Part shown: piece after piece, positions 21,951-28,359 of the stretch | Layout of the letters: every line of letters begins with the position of its first letter | How positions within the stretch are numbered: the stretch's first letter is position 1 | DNA from: JAIRNF01 sp031550925 | GTDB lineage: Bacteria > Bacteroidota > Bacteroidia > Bacteroidales > UBA932 | Direction: 5' to 3' | NCBI GenBank assembly: GCA_031550925.1 | Contig: JAVBOE010000029.1 | Location: forward strand, 1 to 28,359 | DNA: 28,359 nucleotides | The notes under the pieces: generated by a model | Databases searched by the model: none | What the model saw: the letters and a program-made list of their open reading frames with translations, nothing else | Told to the model about the DNA's origin: nothing | Program-made: the position numbers and the translations under genes

Positions 21951-23468
21951 GTGAGAAAAATAAAATCAGCACTTTTGTCAGCTTATAGTAAAGACAGGCT
22001 GGATGTTATAGTTAAAGAGTTAAATCGTTTGGGCGTTAAGCTATACTCAACAGGCGGGACAGGCGTTTTTATTAAAAACTTAGGAGTAGATGTAACCTTT
22101 GTAGAAGATATTACGGGTTATCCGTCAATTCTTGGAGGACGCGTAAAAACTTTGCATCCTAAGGTCTTTGGCGGAATTTTAAGCAGAGATAATAACGAAA
22201 GTGATGCTGCGGATTTAGCTCGCTTCGAAATTCCCGAATACGATTTAGTGCTGGTTGATCTGTACCCATTCGAGGAAACCTTGGCTCAAGGTGGTACACA
22301 TAGCCAGATTATAGAAAAGATAGATATAGGTGGTATATCGTTAATTCGTGCTGCTGCCAAGAATTATAGCAAGGTATTGGTAGTTCCTTCCAGTAATTGC
22401 TACAACGATTTGCTGAAAATACTTAAGGAGCAAAACGGAGAAACATCTCTCGAAGATAGAGAATGGTTTGCAGCACAGGCTTTCAACGTTTCATCCCATT
22501 ATGATACAGCTATCTTTGGGTATATGAATCGTAATACAAAGATTCCTGCGTTTAAGCAAAGCGTTGCGAAAAATATGCCGTTACGTTACGGAGAGAATCC
22601 ACATCAACAAGCCAGCTTTTACGGAAATATTGATGATCTTTTTGAAAAGCTGCATGGTAAAGATATTTCGTACAACAACCTTTTAGATATAGATGCTGCG
22701 TTATCGTTAATACAAGAGTTTAGCGAGCCGACATTTGCAATACTGAAGCATAATAATGCATGTGGTTGTGCTTCGCGCTCTGATTTATTAGAGGCTTGGA
22801 GGGATGCTCTTGCCGCCGATCCTGTTTCGGCTTATGGTGGAATAATAGTAACAAACAAGCCAATAGATATGGCTTGTGCAGAAGAAATCAATAAGCTTTT
22901 CTTTGAGGTTATTCTTGCTCCCGATTATGATGCTCAGGCATTAGTGTTATTAGAGTCTAAGAAAAATAGAATTATTCTTAAAGTAAAAGATATAAAGCTG
23001 CCTACCGTTCAATTTCGCTCATTGCTTAATGGCGTTGCTGTTCAAGATAGAGATACGAAGTTGGGTGGAGCAGATGGATATGATATAGTAACAAATAAAA
23101 AACCGACAGATAAAGAGGTTGCCAATCTACTTTTTGCCAATAAGCTGGTTAAGCATTCTAAATCTAACGCTATTGTTTTAGCAAAAGATGGGATGCTATT
23201 GGCAAGCGGAGTAGGGCAGACCTCAAGAGTTGATGCGCTAAAGCAGGCTATTGCTAAAGCCCAGTCATTCAATCTTTCGTTAGAGGGTGCGGTAATAGCT
23301 TCTGATGCGTTTTTCCCTTTTGCAGACTGTGTTGAAATTGCACATAATGCAGGGGTAAATGCAGTGGTAGAACCCGGCGGATCTGTGAGAGATCAGGATT
23401 CGATAGACTATTGTAACAATAACAATATGACGATGATTTTTACACATACTCGTCATTTTAAGCATTAA
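21951..23468 (+). CDS. purH: Bifunctional AICAR transformylase / IMP cyclohydrolase PurH
   Basis: PurH catalyses the last two steps of de novo IMP synthesis: formylation of AICAR with 10-formyl-THF, then ring closure. The N-terminal cyclohydrolase (MGS-like) domain covers about 1-190, with STGGTGVFI, GGRVKTLHPKV and VDLYPFEET. The AICAR transformylase domain covers the rest, with LRYGENPHQQ and the catalytic KHNNACG (Lys266, His267), then PVSAYGGI. The 505 residues match the Bacteroidota form. Translation starts at GTG 21951, which fits homologue N-termini (MRKIKSALLS). It lies 39 bp upstream of mreB and may be co-transcribed with the rod operon. Confidence 0.96.
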   Translation: MRKIKSALLSAYSKDRLDVIVKELNRLGVKLYSTGGTGVFIKNLGVDVTFVEDITGYPSILGGRVKTLHPKVFGGILSRDNNESDAADLARFEIPEYDLVLVDLYPFEETLAQGGTHSQIIEKIDIGGISLIRAAAKNYSKVLVVPSSNCYNDLLKILKEQNGETSLEDREWFAAQAFNVSSHYDTAIFGYMNRNTKIPAFKQSVAKNMPLRYGENPHQQASFYGNIDDLFEKLHGKDISYNNLLDIDAALSLIQEFSEPTFAILKHNNACGCASRSDLLEAWRDALAADPVSAYGGIIVTNKPIDMACAEEINKLFFEVILAPDYDAQALVLLESKKNRIILKVKDIKLPTVQFRSLLNGVAVQDRDTKLGGADGYDIVTNKKPTDKEVANLLFANKLVKHSKSNAIVLAKDGMLLASGVGQTSRVDALKQAIAKAQSFNLSLEGAVIASDAFFPFADCVEIAHNAGVNAVVEPGGSVRDQDSIDYCNNNNMTMIFTHTRHFKH

Positions 23469-23507
23469 AATTATTCAAATCAAACAAATATAAAAGAGAT
23501 ACAACGT

Positions 23508-24527
23508 ATGGCCTTTTCTTTTCTCACTCAGGAAATAGCGATGGACTTGGGAACCGCCAACACCATCATTATACATAACGATAAGATTGTTGTTGATGAG
23601 CCCTCAATAGTTGCTGTTGATCGCAATACCGGTAAGGCGATAGCGTTTGGCGAAGTTGCGCGACAAATGCACGGTAAAACGCACGAAAATATTACAACCG
23701 TTCGTCCGCTTCGCGATGGAGTGATTGCGGATTTCGATGCTGCAGAAATGATGATTCGCGGGCTAATTAAAATGATGAGCCCTAAAAATCGTTGGTTTAC
23801 ACCTTCGCTCAGAATGGTAGTATGTATTCCATCAGGAAGTACAGAAGTTGAAATCCGTGCTGTGCGCGACTCTTCTGAACATGCCGGCGGACGTGACGTT
23901 TATATGATTTATGAACCTATGGCTGCTGCGCTTGGTATCGGTATTGATGTTGAAGCACCCGAAGGAAGTATGGTTGTGGACATAGGTGGTGGTACTACAG
24001 AGATTGCTGTTATTGCGCTAGGAGGCATTGTTTGCAACAAGAGTATTCGTGTTGCTGGTGATGGCTTTACATCAGATATTCAGCAATACATGCGTCATCA
24101 GCATAACATTAAGATTGGAGAGAGAACGGCAGAGGATATTAAGATCGCTGTAGGTTCGGCACTTACCGATCTTGATGCACCTCCGGTTGATTATGTTGTT
24201 CGTGGTCCAAACCTTATGACGGCACTACCGGTTGAGGTTCCTGTTACCTATCAGGAGATAGCTCACTGTCTTGATAAATCGTTATCTAAGGTTGAAAGCG
24301 GGGTACTTAATGTGTTAGAGCAGACTCCTCCCGAGCTGTATGCCGATATTGTTGAGCGTGGTATATATCTTACCGGTGGTGGTGCTCTTCTTAGAGGTCT
24401 TGATAAACGTTTAACAGAAAAGATTAATATACCTTTCTACGTTACGGAAGATCCGTTGCATGCTGTGGCAAGAGGTACAGGTATCGCATTAAAAAATATA
24501 GGCAGATTCCCCTTCCTAAAAAGGTAG
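23508..24527 (+). CDS. mreB: Rod-shape-determining actin homologue MreB
   Basis: MreB polymerises under the inner membrane and guides the elongasome that builds lateral wall. The 339 residues have the phosphate-1 motif DLGTANT at 13-19, phosphate-2 VVDIGGGTTEIAV, the adenosine motif LTGGGALLRGL and EPMAAALGIG. A short amphipathic or hydrophobic N-terminus (MAFSFLTQEIA) may bind membrane. The strict DLGTANT form separates it from Hsp70-like relatives. It is the first of five rod genes on the plus strand. The cell should therefore be rod-shaped or capable of elongation, which is inference from gene content. Confidence 0.97.
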   Translation: MAFSFLTQEIAMDLGTANTIIIHNDKIVVDEPSIVAVDRNTGKAIAFGEVARQMHGKTHENITTVRPLRDGVIADFDAAEMMIRGLIKMMSPKNRWFTPSLRMVVCIPSGSTEVEIRAVRDSSEHAGGRDVYMIYEPMAAALGIGIDVEAPEGSMVVDIGGGTTEIAVIALGGIVCNKSIRVAGDGFTSDIQQYMRHQHNIKIGERTAEDIKIAVGSALTDLDAPPVDYVVRGPNLMTALPVEVPVTYQEIAHCLDKSLSKVESGVLNVLEQTPPELYADIVERGIYLTGGGALLRGLDKRLTEKINIPFYVTEDPLHAVARGTGIALKNIGRFPFLKR

Positions 24528-24535
24528 GCATATAG

Positions 24536-25360
24536 ATGAATGCGCTGATTCGGTTTATTGTAAAGTATCATACGCTGCTGCTTTTTTTGTTGCTGCTTGG
24601 TGTGTCAATTGCACTTATGATTCAAACCACCAACTACCAGCAATCTAAAGTAATGGGAGTGGCAGCCTCTACGCGAGCATGGGCTTATGATCAAATAGAT
24701 AATCTGACAACGTATTTTTCGCTAAAAAAAGAAAACGATTTATTACAGGAAGAGAATACGAACCTTCGTAATCAGCTGAATCATTACCTTGCAGCAGATA
24801 CCTTACGAACCACTCAACAGTATGATTCGATTAAGAGAACAAACTTTAGCTATATCTCCGCCCGTATTGTAAATACATCTACCAATAAAGATCAAAATTT
24901 ATTGGTTATAAATGTTGGGCACGACCAAAAGGTAGAAGCGGATATGGGGGTTATTTCTTCTGATGGTGTGGTTGGTGTGGTACTAAAAGTCTCGAAAAAC
25001 TATGCTTCGGTATTACCCATAATTAATCCGCATTCAAATATCAGCTCTCGTCTTCTGCGTAGCAACGCTGAAGGGATGCTATCATGGAATGGTTTAGACT
25101 ACAGAGAAGCATTGCTAACAGGCGTTCAACGGCATATCGATGTTCAGATAGGCGATACTGTTGTAACCAGTAGCAACTCTAATATTTATCCGCCTAACGT
25201 AATGGTTGGAACGGTAAAATCGGTTGAAGAAAAAAGTGGTAACCTACATGATATAAGAATAGATTTAAGCGTTGATTACAAACGCTTACAAAATGTATAT
25301 GTGGTTTATTCTGAAAGTTTTTTCGAAATAGACTCATTACTTAATCGAAGCATAAGATGA
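24536..25360 (+). CDS. mreC: Rod-shape-determining protein MreC
   Basis: MreC is a bitopic periplasmic scaffold that activates the PBP2-RodA synthase. The 274 residues include one N-terminal membrane helix at about 12-30 (YHTLLLFLLLLGVSIALMIQ), a coiled coil at about 58-82 (LKKENDLLQEENTNLRNQL), and the two beta-barrel C-terminal region with LLVINVGHDQKV, MGVISSDGVVGVV and GDTVVTSSNSNIYPPNVMVG. It lies 8 bp after mreB, and its TGA overlaps the mreD ATG by 4 bp (ATGA), so the two are translationally coupled. Confidence 0.95.
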   Translation: MNALIRFIVKYHTLLLFLLLLGVSIALMIQTTNYQQSKVMGVAASTRAWAYDQIDNLTTYFSLKKENDLLQEENTNLRNQLNHYLAADTLRTTQQYDSIKRTNFSYISARIVNTSTNKDQNLLVINVGHDQKVEADMGVISSDGVVGVVLKVSKNYASVLPIINPHSNISSRLLRSNAEGMLSWNGLDYREALLTGVQRHIDVQIGDTVVTSSNSNIYPPNVMVGTVKSVEEKSGNLHDIRIDLSVDYKRLQNVYVVYSESFFEIDSLLNRSIR

Positions 25361-25884
25361 ACGTAAGTCTTATAAAATATACGCTGCTTTTTATTGTACT
25401 GATACTGCTGCAAGAGTTTGTATTCGATAATATTCAGGTAGGAACGCTTCTTACTCCTTATGTATATATACTATTTATTCTTATACTTCCGTTTTCTTAT
25501 GCACCTTCCGGAGTTCTTCTTATATCGTTTTTACTGGGGCTATCGGTCGATTTTTTTACCACAGATGTATTAGGTTTTCATGCCTTTGCCTGTACGTTGA
25601 TAGGATACCTGCGTCGATTTGTATTTAAAGTTCTCAAGCCCAAAGACGATACCGATCAACAGATAACTACTACTACAATTTATACTATGGGTTGGCGCCC
25701 ATTCTTGTTGTATGCAGCTATTCTAGTTTTAATACATCATTCGGCACTATTCATGCTAGAAACCTTTAAATTCTATAATATTTTATATTTATTGCTGCAT
25801 ATATTGTTGAGCTCGCTCGTCTCAATTATTTTTATAATATTGATAGAGCTGGCATTCTTTAGAAATCCTCGTAGTCAATCCTGA
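25357..25884 (+). CDS. mreD: Rod-shape-determining membrane protein MreD
   Basis: MreD is a small polytopic protein of the elongasome that accompanies MreC. The 175 residues are almost wholly hydrophobic, with five or six predicted helices starting at about 5-24. The segment GLSVDFFTTDVLGFHAFACTLIGYLRR at about 60-88 holds the family's typical (G)xxxDxxxxxxLGxHAxxxxxxxY pattern. The sequence is poorly conserved between phyla, so the call rests on that pattern plus its place between mreC and mrdA. It overlaps mreC by 4 bp and ends 6 bp before mrdA. Confidence 0.9.
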   Translation: MNVSLIKYTLLFIVLILLQEFVFDNIQVGTLLTPYVYILFILILPFSYAPSGVLLISFLLGLSVDFFTTDVLGFHAFACTLIGYLRRFVFKVLKPKDDTDQQITTTTIYTMGWRPFLLYAAILVLIHHSALFMLETFKFYNILYLLLHILLSSLVSIIFIILIELAFFRNPRSQS

Positions 25885-25890
25885 TCTGTT

Positions 25891-27753
25891 ATGCAAGTTG
25901 GCATAGAGAAAAGAAATATTATCATTGTAGTATTTATACTTGTCGCAGTAGTGTTGCTATTGAAGATACTATCGTTACAAGTGTTTAGCGATTACTATAA
26001 GATTGCTGCCACCAATAATGCTTTCCATCGCGAAGTTCAATACCCAGCAAGAGGTTTAATTTATGATAGAAACGGAAAGGAGCTGGTTGTAAACAGAACG
26101 GTTTACGACGTGATGGTAATACCTCGTGAGGTTAAAGATGTTGATACGCTTGAGATCTGTAGAACGCTTAAGATAGAAAAGGAAATTTTGGTTTCTTTTC
26201 TTGAAGAAATGGAAAAGAAAAAAAAGGGACAGATAAGCTATCAACAAATGCCGTTTCTGAGGCAAGTTCCTGTCGAAACGTACGCTTTGTTTCAAGAAAA
26301 GTCGTATAAATTTCCGGGCTTTTATGCCCAAGCCAGAACGAATCGCAGCTATGTTCGGAATATTTCTGGAAACCTTTTAGGTTACGTTAACGAAGTTGAT
26401 AAGAGCATAATCGACAAAAATCCTTACTATCAGCAGGGCGACTATGTTGGGAGAACAGGAATAGAAGAAGCGTATGAGGAGGTTCTGAGAGGAAAAAAAG
26501 GCGTTAGTATATTTGTTCGCGATGTTCATAATCGTATAAAACAACCATTTAATGATGGTAAAAACGATAGTATTGCAGTAGCAGGAAAAAATATAGTATG
26601 CACTATTGATGCTGATTTGCAGGAATATGCAGAACAGCTAATGATCAATAAAATAGGCGGAATTGTTGCCATAGAACCTTCGACAGGAGAGATATTAGCA
26701 ATGGTTTCGAGCCCCGGCTTTTCTCCTGAGCTAATGACAGGTCAGGATAAGGGAAAAAACTATGCTCAACTTAGTGTTGATCGTTTTAATCCAATGTTTA
26801 ATAGGGCATTGATGTCTCCATATCCTCCTGGTTCAACATTTAAAATATTTACGGCACTAGCGGGTTTGCAGGAAGGGGTGGTATATCCCGAAACACGTTA
26901 CGGATGTTCTATGGGATATAAGGTAGGCAGAGGTGTGGGATGCCATGCACATCCGTCGCCGCTTAACTTGCCGCAGTCTATAATGATGTCTTGCAATGCC
27001 TACTATTGTCATGTTTATAGAAATATTGTTGATAATCCGAAATGCGGAAACATAGAAAAAGGCTTGGAGCGTTGGCTCGAATATGCTGATGCATTTGGGT
27101 TAGGACGTAAGCTTGGTACAGACATTGTGGGAGAAAAAAGTGGTACTCTGCCAAGCGTTGAGAGATATAACAAAAATTACGGAAAAAGGAGATGGAACTC
27201 TCTTACAACCATATCGCTTGCTATCGGACAGGGAGAGGTAGGGCTTACTCCGCTGCAGCTGGCAAACCTATGTGCAACTGTTGCAAACAGGGGATATTAT
27301 ATCATACCTCATGTAATAAAAAAAATTGAAGGTGCAGACACTATACCTTCTGTTTTTAATGAAAAGCACTATGCATTGGTTGATCAGAAGAATTATGGGC
27401 CTGTTACAGAAGGTATGTACTTTGCTGTAAATAGTCCTACAGGTATGGGAGCAACAGCTGCTTGGGTTAAAATTCCGGGAATTGATATGTGTGGTAAAAC
27501 GGGTACGGCACAGAATCCACAGGGAGAAGATAACTCTATTTTCTTTTGTTTTGCTCCTAGAGAAAATCCCCAAATAGCATTGGCTGTTTATATTGAGAAT
27601 GCAGGTTCTGGCAGTAGGTATGCTGCTCCGCTTGCTAGTCTGATAGTTGAAAAATATTTACTAGGAGAAATTTCTGAGGGACGGAAATGGATGGAAAGTA
27701 ATGTACTTTCGGTAGATTTAAGAGAGCAATATCAGAAAAGACGTAGAAAATAA
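25891..27753 (+). CDS. mrdA: Elongasome D,D-transpeptidase PBP2 (MrdA)
   Basis: PBP2 crosslinks lateral-wall peptidoglycan with its glycosyltransferase partner RodA. The 620 residues carry one membrane anchor at about 9-30, a pedestal domain with YPARGLIYDRNG near 51-62, and the transpeptidase motifs STFK at 315-318 (catalytic Ser315), SCN at 367-369 and KTG at 536-538. A Cys/His-rich stretch before the SxN motif (Cys339, Cys351, His352, His354, then Cys368 and Cys373) may bind metal; E. coli PBP2 has a zinc site in a comparable region. It lies between mreD and rodA, which fixes it as PBP2 rather than PBP3. The C-terminus ends in a basic tail (YQKRRRK). Confidence 0.96.
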   Translation: MQVGIEKRNIIIVVFILVAVVLLLKILSLQVFSDYYKIAATNNAFHREVQYPARGLIYDRNGKELVVNRTVYDVMVIPREVKDVDTLEICRTLKIEKEILVSFLEEMEKKKKGQISYQQMPFLRQVPVETYALFQEKSYKFPGFYAQARTNRSYVRNISGNLLGYVNEVDKSIIDKNPYYQQGDYVGRTGIEEAYEEVLRGKKGVSIFVRDVHNRIKQPFNDGKNDSIAVAGKNIVCTIDADLQEYAEQLMINKIGGIVAIEPSTGEILAMVSSPGFSPELMTGQDKGKNYAQLSVDRFNPMFNRALMSPYPPGSTFKIFTALAGLQEGVVYPETRYGCSMGYKVGRGVGCHAHPSPLNLPQSIMMSCNAYYCHVYRNIVDNPKCGNIEKGLERWLEYADAFGLGRKLGTDIVGEKSGTLPSVERYNKNYGKRRWNSLTTISLAIGQGEVGLTPLQLANLCATVANRGYYIIPHVIKKIEGADTIPSVFNEKHYALVDQKNYGPVTEGMYFAVNSPTGMGATAAWVKIPGIDMCGKTGTAQNPQGEDNSIFFCFAPRENPQIALAVYIENAGSGSRYAAPLASLIVEKYLLGEISEGRKWMESNVLSVDLREQYQKRRRK

Positions 27754-27763
27754 TTATAGTAAA

Positions 27764-28359
27764 TTGAGCAACAGAGAAAAAAACATACTTGCAAATTTAG
27801 ACTGGTCGATAGTACTTGTGTACTTGGCCTTAGTGCTTATAGGTTGGATAAGCATATATGCCGCTGTATATGATGAAGATCATAGCAGTATCGTTGATAT
27901 GTCGCAACGGTACGGCATGCAGCTTATTTGGATTTTTGCAGGTTTGGGTGTTGCTATGGTTATGCTTATTCTCGATGCTAGGTTTTATTCTATATTCGCT
28001 AATTATATATATGCAGCCATAATATTGCTGTTGGTATTTGTGCTATTTTTTGGTGTTGAGGTTAATGGATCAAAGTCGTGGCTAGCCATAGGTTCTGTGA
28101 GGCTACAGCCTGCAGAGCTGGCTAAGGTTGCTACAGCCTTGGCCTTAGCTAGGCTGATGAGCGAGCACAACTTTAAGCTTGGTAAAATATCGAGTATGGC
28201 AAAAATTGGGGCTCTTATCCTTATTCCTGTACTGTTAATCTTTTTACAGCACGACATGGGTTCAGCCCTTGTATTTGCGTCGTTTTCTATAATGTTTTAC
28301 CGTGAAGGGTTGTCGGGCTGGATAATGAGCTTATTCATATTTCTTATTGCCATATTTCT
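27764..28359 (+). CDS. rodA: Peptidoglycan glycosyltransferase RodA (SEDS family), N-terminal part, cut by window edge
   Basis: RodA polymerises glycan strands from lipid II in the elongasome, paired with PBP2. About 198 codons are present. Reading from TTG 27764 gives SNREKNILANLDWSIVLVYL, then a first helix ending GWISIYAA, RYGMQLIWIFAG, the SEDS block VNGSKSWLAIGSVRLQPAELAK, and FLQHDMGSALV, all characteristic of RodA/FtsW. The frame stays open to the edge. No ATG suits the N-terminus, so TTG is the likely start, 10 bp after mrdA. Neighbours mreBCD and mrdA identify it as RodA rather than FtsW, which would be expected in the dcw cluster beyond murD. Confidence 0.93.
   Translation, partial: MSNREKNILANLDWSIVLVYLALVLIGWISIYAAVYDEDHSSIVDMSQRYGMQLIWIFAGLGVAMVMLILDARFYSIFANYIYAAIILLLVFVLFFGVEVNGSKSWLAIGSVRLQPAELAKVATALALARLMSEHNFKLGKISSMAKIGALILIPVLLIFLQHDMGSALVFASFSIMFYREGLSGWIMSLFIFLIAIF

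Noticed and set aside
1..28359. Insertion sequence, prophage, integron or CRISPR array
   Set aside because: No transposase, integrase or phage gene, no regularly spaced repeats, and gene order is housekeeping throughout.

Overview
The window is a gene-dense, AT-rich stretch of a Bacteroidota chromosome, most likely order Bacteroidales. The evidence is: promoter elements of the form TAnnTTTG rather than sigma70 -10/-35 boxes, weak or absent Shine-Dalgarno sequences, a MraY with a large extracytoplasmic insertion, a division transpeptidase with a C-terminal PASTA domain, an adjacent acyltransferase pair resembling the glycine-lipid genes glsA/glsB, and the order purH-mreB-mreC-mreD-mrdA-rodA. 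I see no mobile element, CRISPR array, phage gene or rRNA. This is core chromosome.

Layout. (1) 1-7109, minus strand: the division and cell wall (dcw) cluster, transcribed mraZ-rsmH-ftsL-ftsI-murE-mraY-murD, with murD cut by the window edge. Genes are packed with 0-22 bp gaps and one TAATG stop/start overlap. (2) 7110-7445: a 336 bp divergent intergenic region with a phased MraZ operator, a putative mraZ promoter, an 18 bp perfect palindrome and three copies of TTATTAACA. (3) 7446-9285, plus: a PlsC-like O-acyltransferase and a GNAT N-acyltransferase, ended by a strong bidirectional terminator. (4) 9344-12731, minus: clpX, clpP and tig (protein folding and turnover), with a terminator between tig and clpP. 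(5) 12897-12978, minus: tRNA-Leu(UAG) with its own promoter and terminator. (6) 13050-16304, minus: kdsD, two tandem paralogous small membrane proteins, lptB and an STM3941-like membrane protein; this looks like an LPS/Kdo operon. (7) 16523-19579, plus: recQ and rsmA. (8) 19560-21788, minus: a MacB/FtsX-type permease and an uncharacterised membrane protein with an apparent internal duplication. (9) 21951-28359, plus: purH, then the rod/elongasome operon mreB-mreC-mreD-mrdA-rodA, with rodA cut by the window edge.

Most genes serve the envelope. The dcw cluster makes peptidoglycan precursors and the septal synthase. The mre/mrdA/rodA set makes lateral wall. kdsD and lptB supply Kdo and LPS export. 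The acyltransferase pair probably makes amino-acid-containing lipids. No clearly new multi-gene system is visible. The most promising unknowns are the paralogous pair between kdsD and lptB, the duplicated 2TM/PH-like protein beside the orphan permease, and the unexplained palindromic DNA between mraZ and the acyltransferase genes.
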